Below are positions 10,906 to 22,346 of a stretch of 64,000 nt of DNA, piece after piece. This stretch comes from Scedosporium boydii (lineage: Eukaryota > Ascomycota > Sordariomycetes > Microascales > Microascaceae), in contig NJFT01000104.1 of assembly GCA_002221725.1 (NCBI GenBank), positions 1-64,000 of the forward strand, in the 5' to 3' direction. Made by a program: the position numbers and the translations under genes. The stretch's first letter is position 1. Every line of letters begins with the position of its first letter. Under the pieces are notes generated by a model. The model saw only the letters and a list, made by a program, of their open reading frames with translations. It was not told the DNA's origin and did not search any database.

Positions 10906-12660
10906 ATGTCCTTGTCTCGATCGCCAAAGGAGCTGCTGCTCCTCAGGCGACAATTGACTAACCTCGGCCGCCCCGCAAGGCTAACCCGAAGCATAGCCAC
11001 CTTCACGCCGCCCGGCCAAGCGAGCGCGATATCGTTAATACAGAGCAGCATCGACACGTCTTCGGAGGAATTCAAGGAAAATGAGAGGCAGATGAGCGAG
11101 GTTGTGACCCGCATGCGCGAGCTCACCAAGAAGGCCCAGCTCGGCGGGTCGGCTAAGGCGAGGGAGAAGCACCTTGCGCGGAAGAAGATGCTGCCCCGCG
11201 ATCGTGTCGCCGCGCTGATCGACCCCGGTACCACGTTCCTAGAGCTGTCTCCGCTCGCCGGTCATGAGCTGTATCCCGAGGCGGAGGTGCCCGCGGGCGG
11301 TATCGTCACTGGTGTCGGTGTCGTGGAGGGCGTTCACTGCGTAATTGTTGCGAACGACAGCACGGTGAAGGGTGGAACATATTATCCCATTACTGTGAAG
11401 AAGCATTTGAGGGCGCAGGCCATTGCGCAGGAGAACAATCTTCCGTGAGTCTTGGTCCGTCAAGATTTCTGAGATGCGCTCAATCGCTAACGTTCGTATC
11501 ATAGATGCATCTACATGGTTGATAGCGGTGGTGCCAACCTTCCTCACCAGGCCGAAGTCTTCCCTGACCGAGAGCATTTCGGCCGAATATTCTACAACCA
11601 GGCGAGGATGAGTTCGCAGGGCATTCCTCAGATCTCCGTCGTTATGGGCCCTTGCACGGCTGGTGGCGCCTACGTGCCCGCCATGAGCGACGAGAGCATC
11701 ATTGTCCAGAACCAAGGCCACATTTTCCTCGCCGGTCCCCCGCTCGTCAAGGCCGCTACCGGCGAGGTTGTCAGCCCCGAAGAGCTCGGAGGAGGTGAAA
11801 TGCACTCCTCCGTCTCCGGTGTCACTGATTACCTTGCCGTTGACGATGCCCATGCCATCACCCTGGCTAGGCGTTGCGTGAGCAACCTGAACTGGCCCAA
11901 GAAGGAGTCGGCGCAAACGCAGACTTTCGAGGAGCCCCTGTACCCCGCTGAAGAGCTTCTCGGAATCGCGACAACGAACCTCCGGAAGCCCTTGCCCATC
12001 CGCGAAGTGATCGCTCGCATCGTCGACGGATCCAAGTTCTCCGAGTTCAAGCGTGACTTCGGTTCCACTCTGGTGACTGGTTTCGCCAGCATTTACGGCC
12101 ACAAGGTCGGCATCGTCGCTAACGACGGCATCCTCTTCGCGTCGTCTTCGGTCAAGGGTGCTCACTTCATCGAGCTCTGCGCCCAACGAGGCATCCCTCT
12201 CATCTTCCTCCAGAACATCTCCGGCTTCATGGTTGGTGCGCAGGCCGAGCGTGAGGGTATCGCCAAGCACGGTGCCAAGCTCGTGACGGCAGTCGCGTGC
12301 GCCGATGTACCCAAGTTCACCGTCGTCGTCGGTGGCTCGTACGGCGCCGGAAACTACGGCATGTGCGGCAGGGCTTATAGCCCTAGGTTCCTCTGGATGT
12401 GGCCCAATGCCAAGATTGGTGTCATGGGAAGCGAGCAGCTGTCCAGCGTCATGGAGACGGTCGGAAAGAAGGATCCCGAGTTGAGGGACACGATAGAAAA
12501 GCAGAGTGACTCTGTGTACTCTTCGGCGAGGTTATGGGACGATGGTGTCATCCCTCCCGAGCACACTCGGAAGTATCTGGGACTGGGTCTCCAGGCTGCC
12601 CTTGGAGGCAAGAACGAGGCCAAGGCGGGTGCGACCAAGTTCGGTGTCTTCAGGATGTAA
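10906..12660 (+). CDS. mccB: Methylcrotonoyl-CoA carboxylase beta subunit
   Basis: Model join(10906..11444, 11505..12660), 564 aa, close to the usual family length. This is the carboxyltransferase subunit of biotin-dependent 3-methylcrotonyl-CoA carboxylase, the step after IVD in leucine degradation, in mitochondria. The N-terminus is Arg/Leu/Ser-rich like a presequence. Carboxyltransferase motifs include [11 protein letters not shown], a Gly/Ala-rich [15 protein letters not shown] segment, [12 protein letters not shown] and [18 protein letters not shown]. The 60-bp intron has donor GTGAGT and acceptor ATCATAG and joins Pro180 to CIYMVDSGG in frame. The start at 10906 is chosen because it follows a CT-rich leader and begins the presequence. 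The biotin-carrying alpha subunit is not in this window. Confidence 0.96.
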
Positions 12661-12891
12661 ACCAGTGCAATTGGCTACGTTGACTGTATATCTGGCGTGA
12701 TGGGAGTTTTTTTAGGTAGCATTGGATATGATTTTTTTTTCGTAACCATACAACCTCCCGTGTGTACTTTTTGATCCTATAGTACACTGAGAAAATAGAT
12801 GCCCGTCCCTAAGGTAGCTATTTGTTCGTTTCTTCCCGATACATACACCAGTGAAAATGGCAGCTGATATCAAGATTGATCCAAGACTCAC

Positions 12892-13494
12892 TTACCAGTG
12901 CTTCTCGGAGATGTCGACCGAATTGACATCCACGCCATCCTTGAACCATCTCTCCTCGTCTGAGATCTTGACATCGTTGCCGCTCATCTGCCTCTTCCTC
13001 ATCAATCCGTTGTCTGCGAAGGTCCAGTCCTCGAGGCCATAAGTGCGCCACCACTGCCCGGATTCGTCATGCCACTCGTACCAGAATTGAACCGCAATCT
13101 AGCGGGGAGAAAAAGAATTGATGTTAGAACATACGTAAGATTTAGGTGTGGAGCGTGTGGCGAGGTCTTGCCTTATTGTCGGTGAAAGCGAAGAGCTCCT
13201 TCCTGAGTCGATAACCGTTCTCCTTTTCCCACTTCTTACTCAAGAAAGCTACAATCTCATCACGGCCCTTGATGAATTGGTCGCGGTTCCTCCAGATGGA
13301 ATCCGTCGTGTAGGCGAGCTTGACGGCTTCGGGATTCCTGTCTGAGGCATCAGTATGCATCCACGTCATACTTCGTGTAAGTGGGGAAGAACGTACTTAG
13401 TGTTCCAGGCATCCTGGGCAGCCTTGACCTTCTTCCCGGCCGACTCTTCGGAGAACGGAGGAAAGGGCGGCCGGGGTTGTTCTTGGTTAGACAT
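12892..13494 (-). CDS. DUF1348 / SnoaL-like NTF2-fold protein
   Basis: Model complement(join(12892..13098, 13172..13337, 13397..13494)), 156 aa, matching the compact single-domain DUF1348 (PF07080) family. Conserved stretches: AWNTKNPEAVKLAYT near 27-41, SIWRNRDQFIKGR, YRLRKELFAFTDNK, then FWYEWHDESGQWWR. The fold is expected to be NTF2-like; no catalytic role is established from what I can see. Intron 1 has donor GTACGT and acceptor ACAG. Intron 2 seems to use a GC donor (AAG then GCAAGA), which is needed to join TDNK to IAVQFWYEW in frame. Tail-to-tail with mccB, 231 bp apart. Confidence 0.85.
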
Positions 13495-14687
13495 TATCGG
13501 CCGGATTCGGTTGAGATGTACAAGAGTTTACTATTCTTGTGGACGCTAATAGTGGATTCGTTTCTGGGGAAAGAGCGGTTTCATCCGGGCATCCCAGGTC
13601 TCCATGTTATCACGGATCTAGTCTTATAAAAAACATGCTCACTCCGTGGCCTTTGATCTAAACTTAAGTTGAGAAAAACCGGGAGCAAATTGCTTACAAA
13701 CGTTCTCACTGATGTGTGGGGTGACTTTTTGAAATTTGCTCTTTTTATCCTTTTTCTAGATGTCATACACAGGGCGGTCTCCATAGAGAAGGGCCTTCCA
13801 AGTTCTTATGAGTCAAGAATTCTAGTCCGCGGACCGATTCAAATTCCAAATGCTGCTAATATTCCAAATACTTTATCAGATGAGAACGGAGATCGAGGTC
13901 TAGATGACTCGGCTTCTCGGAAAGTCCCCGCTTGCAATGAGACCACTTTCCCTAGATTGAGTTGTTGCTGCAACTAGCCACACTAAACTCCATCACCCCT
14001 CATTCAAGTTCTCACAATACAATTGCGTCGAGTGTCCAGTTGCAGCCACTGAGACCCACGTCTACTGCACATGGCGTCAGACCTTGGATGCAATGACGAC
14101 CCGCCGAACATCGGGAGCTGCGGAGGAAGCTTTCCCTTACTAATTGTCCCCATTGCTCCTTCCATCTGTGAGATAGCACAGAAGTTCACTCGAGAAACCC
14201 GAATACCTAAGAAGCTTTCAAGCATGTAGGTCTGTACCTTTTGTGAATAGACAGACTCGCATCGAGCCTGCCCCGGACGACTCCGCCCGCCAAGCCAGGT
14301 CCGGCATCGGCTCCCAACCTCATCGACCCCCACCAAAGTAGCAGGACCTTGAAGGCTTTCTGGGATTCAGCAATCGAAGCTTCCCTTTCCTTCCGTCGCG
14401 CCTGCCGGGACAGCTTGTTCCGCCTCAGGTCGTCTGTGGGACTTTGACACGTCCGGTTCTTGCCGCGTGATTCGTAAGGCGATTGGAGCCATAAAAGATA
14501 GATAAGGAGAATATAACATCATTGATCAGTCTCCATTGTCGCTTTCATTCCTCTTCTAACATCCGGACTTTGTAACCATTCCAAATACTCAAGCTCCCCG
14601 GTTTTCTTGAACGCGTACATTTGCTCAGCTACCACACTACCACACCAATACCCATCCAATTCCATCAATCCAATTCATTTCGCAAAC
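13495..14687. other. Intergenic region upstream of peroxiredoxin
   Basis: 1.2 kb between two divergent starts. No gene is supported. The last ~170 bp before 14688 are CT/CA-rich with repeated CCATC/CAATC, as in a strong fungal promoter and leader for the peroxiredoxin gene. Confidence 0.5.
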
Positions 14688-15377
14688 ATGCCCGAACTCA
14701 AGGCTGGAGACGCTTTCCCCGAGGGAATTACCTTCTCTTACATCCCCTACACCCCCGAGATCAGCGATGTGACTGTCTGCGGTCGTCCCCAAAACTACGA
14801 TGTTTCCAAGAGTAGGTGTTCCGTGTCGTTTAGATATTTCGTCTCGGAAAATGCTCCCCAATGCTAGCATAAGCTAACACCGTGCTCATCTAGACCTTGC
14901 CGACAAGAAGGTCGTCATCGTCGCCATTCCCGGCGCCTTCACCCCTACCTGCTCCAGCGCCCATCTCCCCTCTTACATTGCCAACATCGACAAGCTCAAG
15001 GCTAAGGGTGTTGACCATGTCATCTTCATTGCCCACAACGACGCATTCGTGATGTCCGGCTGGGGCAAGGTCAACGGCATCAAGGATGACTCCATCGTAA
15101 GTATCCCCTCAACCTCTCCGCCTCCAAAAGCTCCCAAATGTCGGTGAGGGGAGCTATATAAGGCCATGACAGAAAGACGATTTACTAATCACCTGAGAAT
15201 CAGCTCTTCATGAGCGACCCCAACGTTGCTTTCTCCTCTCAGATTGGCTGGGCCGGTCCTGAGAGGGCTAACCGATATGCCATTGTTGTTGACCATGGCA
15301 AGGTTACCTATGCTGCTAAGGAGGTTGATCCCGGTATTGCCCTCACTGGTGCCGAGGCCGTCCTCGCCAGGCTCTAA
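14688..15377 (+). CDS. Peroxiredoxin, PMP20 / Asp f 3 type
   Basis: Model join(14688..14811, 14894..15096, 15204..15377), 166 aa, the usual length for this Prx5-type family. It reduces hydrogen and alkyl hydroperoxides; family members are cytosolic or peroxisomal. The peroxidatic cysteine is Cys61 in IPGAFTPTCSS, and a second cysteine at 31 (DVTVCGRP) matches the two-cysteine arrangement of Asp f 3. Introns have donors GTAGGT and GTAAGT and acceptors CTAG and CAG; all joins are in frame. The C-terminus AVLARL has no classical PTS1 tripeptide, although the family often ends in such a signal, so a cytosolic form is a reasonable inference. Confidence 0.93.
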
Positions 15378-15920
15378 GTGGTCAAAAATGGATTAAAACG
15401 CAACCAGGCGTTGTGACATGATGTCCCCGTATTGGACGACGAATAAGTGACGAGTTGGGGAAGAGGGGCAGCCTTTACTGGCTTTGCGGTCCGGAGATAG
15501 ATCAATAGATCAACACCCAGAGTTAAAAAAAGAAACTAATAGATGAAATAAATTCCTATCCATCACTGAGCTCTGCTTAATATCACACTTTTGGTTTTTG
15601 GTTTTCCCGATGCGCCAAAGAAAAAAGGAAATCGGGGGAGAGTACGTTTTAAGCCGTGGGGTCAAGGCAAAGAAATAGCATTGTGATCATCTATCAATGC
15701 ACTCCGAACCGCCCCTCGGGCGTCCATGCAGTACCGTGTCAACCGTGAAGATAGTATGTTTTTTTCGAGAGACCCTGCCTTAATAAAAAGAGAGAAGACA
15801 ACTGTAACTCCTCGGTAAAACGTGCCATGTCCTTGCTATACTCCCGAGCCTTTAACCCACCAACAAGCGGTCCCCCACTAAAAAAAGGTATTCGTTTTTA
15901 TTCATTTCTTTTTTTATCTC
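15378..15920. other. Convergent spacer, no gene seen
   Basis: 543 bp of 3' flank between the peroxiredoxin and eL24 genes. A/T-rich tracts but no open frame worth calling. Confidence 0.5.
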
Positions 15921-16844
15921 TTAGAAGCGCTTGGCAGCCGCAGGCTTAGCCTGCGCACCCTTGGCACCCTGCTTGCTCTGGATCCGGCCGGTCTGGCCCT
16001 TGCCGGCCTGGGCGGCGAGCTTGGCCTTCTCGGCCTTTTTCGCGCTCGCGGCGGCCTGCTTCTTCTCCTTGGACTCGGCGATGGCCTCGGCGCGGGCGGC
16101 GGCGCGGGCCTCGGGCCTCATGGTTCGGCGCTCCTTGATGACATCGAGGGAGGCACCGACGATGGCACGCTGGGACTTGACGGCGCGGCGGGTTCGCTTC
16201 TTGGCAACTTCCTGTACGGGGGGTTAATAAAACAAAAAGTCCCTGGGGTTTTCTCCTTCGTGGCAAGTGCAGCGGGCAGCCAAATCCTTTTTCCCCTCCT
16301 CCTTTTCCTTAGCTGGGCAAAGGAAAAGAGAAGAAAGGAGAAGGTTTTACGAAGCGAGCTGGCCTTGCGAGGCGAGGATCCAAAAGAGTGTGGGTAGAGA
16401 GTCCGTACCTCAGAGATACCCTTCCTGTGTTGTCGGCGGTAAAGGGTCGTCCAGGCGATGCGGCGGGGGTTCTTTCGTTGGAGGAAGAGAGATTCGGATT
16501 TGCCGTTCTGGAATCGGAAGATCTTGCTGTCGCCACGGACGTAGAGCTTACCCTACCCACCGAAGAACATCAAAAGTCAGTATCGCTATATCCCTAGACG
16601 TCCGGTGTGTTCCAACTTCGCCCTCAATTCCCGTGCCAGGAAAGAAAATAGGTTTTTGGCTTCCGAGGAAGTGGCCTGCTAGGCGATGCCATCGCAATGC
16701 CCCTCGGAAACCACCAAAGATCCTTCCCAAGCGCCGGTTTCCTCCCCCTCTCGCCGAAAACAGGAAAAAATAAATTCGCGAGTGTGTCCGTACCTTGCCA
16801 GGGTAGATCCTCTGTCCGGAGAACGTGTCGTCGTAGGTCCTCAT
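15921..16844 (-). CDS. RPL24: 60S ribosomal protein eL24
   Basis: Model complement(join(15921..16211, 16409..16552, 16794..16844)), 161 aa. Component of the large cytosolic ribosomal subunit, at the subunit interface. Exon 1 encodes 17 residues ending FSGQRIYPGK. Exon 2 carries GKLYVRGDSKIFRFQNGKS and RKNPRRIAWTTLYRRQHRKG. Exon 3 starts EVAKKRTRRAVKSQRAIVGAS, followed by a long Ala/Lys-rich tail. All match the eL24 family closely, and residue order and intron phases agree. Donors are GTACGG at both introns; acceptors GGTAG and ACAG. The start codon lies in the tiny first exon, so a naive single-exon model would miss it. A fungal-type Ala/Lys tail replaces the less conserved C-terminus. Confidence 0.96.
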
Positions 16845-18299
16845 TTTGTCGTTTGTGGAATGGGAACCTCCTGTTGAAATTTGCGTCTGGCGATGATCGT
16901 GTTGGATGTGGTCGACAAAACCGGAATTTCCTGGCACTTCAGATTTCTGGGTGTGTGCTGATGAGTAAGCTCTTTGAATTAGGGCCAGACGAAGTTGATG
17001 GGCCAAATATTGCCTTGGCGGGAAGTCAAGGATTGGGTTAGTAAGTCACGTGATCCTCACCGAGTGAGTCCGTCGGTCAATCGAGACCGGATTGAGCATT
17101 TGCTAAAGCGCGAGTCCATCGCCGGGTTGGGTAGGAACTGCCTCGAAATCATTCCCATATTTGGAAACGGTTATCCGTTTTATATTGCCCGTCGTGACCA
17201 CGTTTTAATACTCTGCCAAGACTAGCTTGCACAATGGCTCAGAATGAAGCCGAGTCTTGGCTTCCCATAAGCCTTCCGTTTGACTGCCGATCAACGACCC
17301 ATTGAGAGGGGGTTACAATCGTCTGGCACCATTTATTATTTCCTTCAGGCATTTCGCTATTTCGAAGATACTGAGGTAATGCGAACCTGCGGGAACAAAG
17401 GTTGTTGACCAGGAACGAACGATGGTGAACTAGTTCGAGGCACCATGGCAGCTCAGGCCGCCAGGAGAACCTTCCAATCGAGGCCTTTCATCTCATTAAA
17501 CGAACAGAAAGAGGCCAAACCATCATCTAGGCATATTAGAAATAGGAGCGGCTACTATTGAGGATGTGACCGGAAAGTTGGTTGATGAATGGATATAATA
17601 TATTGTTGGCGAATGGAAATAGAGAAGATAAACCCGGTTCAAGTGAAACTGTAAGCGTATACCTGAGACCTCCGTATAAACAACACCGAAGCCGAGAATG
17701 CAGTCGTTAGGACCTGGTACTTCAACTCGGACCCGTAGATGCATGCGAATGTCATTGTACGGTTGCCGAGGCAGAGGCAAGGACGCCGGGCCTTCGTGGC
17801 GCCGAGAGCTCACAACAAGAGGAGGAAACGCTAGGACAAGATCTGCCATACCTGCACGGCATTGCTCCTTCATATTCCATACTGACGTCGAGAATTTCCA
17901 CGACCCAGAGTTTATGGGCAGATAGCGAATAAAGGAGCAGCTCACTTTCTACGCCATGACGTTGAGTCATGCCGACCCTCGATGAGGTTGATACTTGATG
18001 TTGATCAATTCATCATATCGCTTGTCACCTCTTCCTCCACTATAACGCGGTAGCTGACCTCTTGCCGTCAACGACCCCCGACGTGATCATATTATTCTTC
18101 TGTATCTCACTGGACGTTATTGCACTGCTGAGATAGCCGCGATACTTTAGGGAGCTTGCTGATTAGGCAGGTGGCTATAGCTTGTTTTCTTGATTGCCTT
18201 TTATCAACATTTGCAGGCCGGACAAAAGTATGCACTGGTTAGAGCCAGAACCATTTCGAGAGTGGTGGTGCTTTAGGGCGCGGCGCGAGGAGTCAGGTT
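16845..18299. other. Intergenic region, weak coding traces
   Basis: No gene is firmly supported. On the minus strand, frames between 17970 and 17523 contain protein-like pieces (an ATG at 17970 with a possible GTATGG donor about 120 bp further), but I could not find acceptor and phase combinations that give a consistent model. Confidence 0.35.
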
Positions 18300-18764
18300 A
18301 TGGAGAGGGAGGGTTCCGTGTCTACGAAAGAAGAAAGAACTGGAGGCTCTTATTGTGCAATACACGTTCGGCGTTTCTATGGTTACAAGGAAGGAGGAAA
18401 TTTCCAAAATGCGCGCATAACTTGCTTGAGGCAAGAAACATCAGCGAATATCTTTCTCCAGAGTAGACAGCTCAGTGGTTCCCAATCCCTTCTTCATCTG
18501 TGCGAACAGGATCGACAATATTACGTGGACAAACTCGCCCATTTCCTCTCTATGCTCAATGTGAAAAGGGCCGACGAGCTACATTCGGAGAAGATTGTTC
18601 TCCTCTATGATATGATTCGAGTCCCCGTTTTTGAGTGCTTGCAAGGACGATTCAGGCAAGGCAGTGTTGCTTCTGTCGATGATATAGTCGAGATACTCTG
18701 GTGCAAACTTGACCACGATCAACCAGAATTCGTCACGATCGAAACATATCATGAGTCGAGGTAA
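18300..18764 (+). CDS. Hypothetical ORF, 154 aa
   Basis: Single open frame with reasonably protein-like composition in its second half (residues ~57-154: LLHLCEQDRQYYVDKLAH, VPVFECLQGRFRQG, DDIVEILWCKLDH). I do not recognise a family. A second protein-like frame continues to 18900 but cannot be joined with matching intron phase, so this may be a gene remnant or have an incorrect 3' end. It lies beside a clearly decayed minus-strand gene, which lowers the chance that it is functional. Confidence 0.3.
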   Translation: MEREGSVSTKEERTGGSYCAIHVRRFYGYKEGGNFQNARITCLRQETSANIFLQSRQLSGSQSLLHLCEQDRQYYVDKLAHFLSMLNVKRADELHSEKIVLLYDMIRVPVFECLQGRFRQGSVASVDDIVEILWCKLDHDQPEFVTIETYHESR

Positions 18765-19005
18765 TTTCGGAAAACAATGTCTAGGATATTTAAGGGTTAG
18801 TTTGGAATATCAGAATGGCAGCCGACTGGACCTCTTGATACAGGATTGCGACGGCTTCTGCCGTTTCTTCTATCCCAATTGTGACTGCGCTCGCACCTGA
18901 TCGTTGGTACGGTTTTAGTTCGAAATGAGCGAACCGAACATACTTTCCTGAGCTCTCCTCATAGAGGTATGCCCCATCGGGGCGAGACTCCTACAGGTGT
19001 TGCTT

Positions 19006-20034
19006 CTATCGCTTTCTCTTTCTAGCATGCTCGAGCTCTCCCGATAACCGGCATCCGAAGTTATATGAGAATTCCTCAAGGACAGGCATAATTGGAAAAG
19101 TATCAGAGAAGACGGGGAACACTTCGCTCTGGATGGCCGATAGAAAGGAGGAGAAGAATATGGACGTTTGGACCTCATAGGCGGTTCGTCCATGGAATCG
19201 GGATAGGCGGTGATACCGAGGTACCCTTGCAATGGAGACGTGGGATAAGGCAGTGGTAGGTTGTGTAAATCGAGCTCCAATAGTTGGCTGCCTTTCTGCT
19301 TTCTCTTGTAAGTGTTGAGTCTTGGGATGACTCGTAGTATCTGATACAAGCGGGGCTGCACGTTGCGGTTCCTCGACTAGTTCCAACTGAGAAAGACCTC
19401 CTTGAGTCGGATCCTTCTGCGTTATTTGGCGCCGCCGTTGTCTATTTTGGAGAATTGCCATCACGAGACTCGTATGGTGGTGGCATACGTCCCCAAACAC
19501 ATCTTCTTCTTGATCTGAGAGAGAGCTGATGTCGTCAACATCTTCATCTTTAAGCTCATTATTGCCGCCCCCTCACGTGAGATTTGGGACGTCTGTTCGC
19601 TTCAGGGCGAATTTTATTCCTGGTAATTAATTCAAGGTATTTCCGTGCGACGGAAAAGGCGCCAAAATTCATGGATGCCCACTTGGAGAGCTGCGGGGAA
19701 GTCTGAGGAGCAAGCGAAGGTGAATTCGTACGTTCGGCATCTAGGACAAAGGCATTGAGATGAGGAATGCCGCGGGCCCGTCGCTGGAGGAGTTTCGCGG
19801 CAAGCTCGACATCTTCTACTTCAAAAGTCCTTCAGACTCAAGCGTCGACCTCGCGCGGTGGGGTGCAATAGTCTCCGGCCACACAGCTCGGAGCTGCAGG
19901 AATGAGACGAATGGCATCGTAGAGCCTGAGAATTCCCTCTCAATATGGATTTCAGACAGCGGACGTCCGGCGATGCCAGCCAATAGAACAGCCTGCAGCT
20001 AAGAGGCTGCATCTTTGGGAAGCTCGCGAGGCAT
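19006..20034 (-). pseudogene. Decayed protein-coding gene, unknown family
   Basis: From an ATG at 20034 the frame reads MPRELPKDAAS, then TAG (19999-20001), then continues in frame with a convincing segment (LLAGIAGRPLSEIHIEREF). The coding sense then shifts frame near 19945 to a second segment (LYDAIRLIPAAPSCVAGDY). That frame has two close TGA codons and continues through ELAAKLLQRRARGIPHLNAF and SMNFGAFSVARKYLELITR to about 19580. A third frame takes over with an acidic run (ELKDEDVDDISSLSDQEED) and continues to 19006. No intron signals explain the switches. At least one early stop and two frame changes make this a pseudogene. I do not recognise the parent family. Confidence 0.55.
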
Positions 20035-20184
20035 GAGAGGTCGTTCTGCCCAGCCAGGGATCAGGAGAAAATGGGGAGGGCTACGTAGAGAGTATGATGA
20101 AGAACTGAGAAGAGAAACCCACAGCCAAGGGACGATAGGGATAGGAGGACGCTGGTCATGGAGCAGGTAGCAGCAAAGCGAAGC

Positions 20185-21005
20185 TTGAAGTATTTATAAA
20201 ACTAATACATTACAAAATAGCCTCCAACTCTTAAGCTGAAGAATACTCTAGCCCTTCCTTAAAACTAAGGGATAATGAAGATAGTAGTAATAATAGATAG
20301 ATACTTTAAAAGTAGATATAATAAATATAAAGCCAAAAGCCTACCTAGTGCAAGACGCTCTGGTCGACTTTTCAGAGGGATCCTTTTAAAGGCTTCAGCT
20401 TAGAGAGGAAAGGTCCTCCTTCCTCTAACTGGAACCCTTTACCTCTTTAAATACTTCTTCTCCTTCCAGACCTCTCCGACCACACTCCGCATATTAGCCA
20501 CCTTACTTCTTTGCTTGCTCTATGGATCTGGGTCTTCCTGAGCTCCCTCCTTGTAGAGAGTTCCTGGAGGATGTAAATGAGGTCTTGGAGGGCTTCCTTC
20601 TAGTAGATACCGAGACTGAAATATTCAATTTTGTCCTTGTCTACAGTAGCACTACTTAGATGCCTTCCTTATTGCATTTGGAAAGAGCGGATTAGGACCA
20701 ATACTAAGAATCGTTAGGCCAGTTAAGAGTATACAATCCAGTTCAAATTATTGAACAGGCTGTGAATAGAAAATGTCAACTAACATTCTTGGAAAGTCCG
20801 ACCTAATAATAGGACTTTGTTTACCTTAATGTATACTTATTACTTAGAACTTACTGCTCTAGGTTATGTTACTAGGAAAAGTAGATCAGTTCCTCTTATA
20901 AAAAGCTTGCCTACCTCCTATTATTTTCTCCTCTTCTAATATTCAAAATCGACTACCTTCTATTCCTCTCCATATCCTCCTATTATCATCGACTTTGTAC
21001 CCGCG
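20185..21005. other. AT-rich block
   Basis: Base composition shifts visibly to A/T with many TA dinucleotides (for example TAGTAGTAATAATAGATAG near 20283). No open frame of note. The dinucleotide look resembles DNA altered by repeat-induced point mutation, but I did not compute indices and no transposon protein is recognisable. Confidence 0.5.
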
Positions 21006-22346
21006 ATGGCACCAGTCGTGAGCTTGTCTCCAACAAAAACGAGTTCACAATGCCCATATCGTCCTGACATGTTATACTTTCGCGTAGTGTTCCTCCTCTC
21101 CTACTGCCACGATAAGCTAGATGCCTATGACATAGAGACCCTCCTTGAGGACTTCAACATCACTATTTCTTTAGACTCAGTTTTTAGCTAACTCTACAAT
21201 AATCTTCCCTTGCCTCAGAATGTTGATGGTCTTTTAGCTCATATTACAGCCTACTACAACCAGAGACCTAGAAGCGCCCTAAAGAAGCCTGGAGTTGACC
21301 AGAGTCCCAATGTTGGCAATCCCTATGGTCATCCTTTTGATCTCTGCCCCCTGCTTGATACTGATGACCTCCTGCTGAAAAAAACCACCTCCTGGTCAAA
21401 CTTTTTCGACAGGGCCGCCTATCAAATCACTACGAAGCTCAAAGACATGCAGATGCTGGAGTAGGACTCGGGTCCTAACCTACCTCAGTTCATTAAACCG
21501 AATGCCGCCAGAGTCGACGGGCCAACACCAGCTTCTTCGAGTCGACTCTCGAGCAAGGTGAGAAGGAGGGCTGGCACTCCATCTGGACAGCCAAGTTTTT
21601 GGAAAGAGGCGACTCAGTAGGCTGCCTGCTACCCGTCGCAACGTTGGCGCCCGCTACGGGAGAGGTTCTACGCATCGAGGTCGCTGCCATATCTGGCCTG
21701 GTGTGCCGTAAGCTAGAATCTCGAGTGGAACGCGGCGACACAGACCTATATGATAAGCCAATCATGGTATTGTTTCTTCCCCCCCCACTTACTGTGGCTA
21801 CTTGAAGCGCCCATTCTCACCTGCTTTCCATCGTATGCCTAGGTAACTGTCATAACCTTTACATTTGATAAAATCCGCGTCCTCCAAGCCTATGTAGGCC
21901 GACCCACGACTTTCTATCCCTTGCGAGACAGCAAGGAGACGCCGCACATGCGCCCACAAACCAATATCTCCGTCCGTCTTAGCATGGACGTTGGCAAAGT
22001 TATCGGCTCGGACTCGGATGCCCGGAAAAACTGGGCCACGGTCCTGTCTTGGGTCTTGTTCTACAGTCCTGCGCCTCACTCGGAACGTTCCGAGAAGGCT
22101 ACCCAGTTGGCTGGCCCTGCCCCCCTTGTAATTGGCAAGAGGGGCGCCCGGCAAACTCCGAGCCAACCTGACGGAAACGACCCTGTCGCTTCTCGAGATT
22201 CATCCGGCACGATCTCCGAGCGGCTGTTCTCTGGATCTGAGCCAGATGGCGAGGGCGATTCGTTGCAGTCGTCGCAGTCGTCGGAGTCATCGGAGTCATC
22301 ACAGTCACCGCGGGCATCCCTCTGCGCTTCTAGCGTGGATGCTTAA
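21006..22346 (+). CDS. Hypothetical multi-exon protein, possibly damaged
   Basis: Tentative model join(21006..21179, 21219..21460, 21532..21766, 21843..22346), 384 aa. The last two introns are reasonable: GTAGGA..CAG (71 bp, with CTAAC) and GTATTG..CCTAG (76 bp), both phase-consistent, linking KLKDMQM to FFESTLEQGEKEGWHS and then DLYDKPIM to VTVITFTFDKIRVLQAYVG. The first junction is doubtful. An in-frame TAA at 21189 is either inside a 39-bp intron with a weak GTTTTT donor (GCTAAC branch, GCCTCAG acceptor) or a nonsense change from CAA/CAG. Exons 3-4 look the most protein-like. The C-terminus is a Ser/Glu/Gln-rich low-complexity tail (SSQSSESSESSQS). Family not recognised; no membrane segment or signal peptide is obvious. 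Confidence 0.45.

Noticed and set aside
11239..12270. 343-codon open frame antisense to mccB
   Set aside because: Same shadow effect opposite a well-conserved gene.
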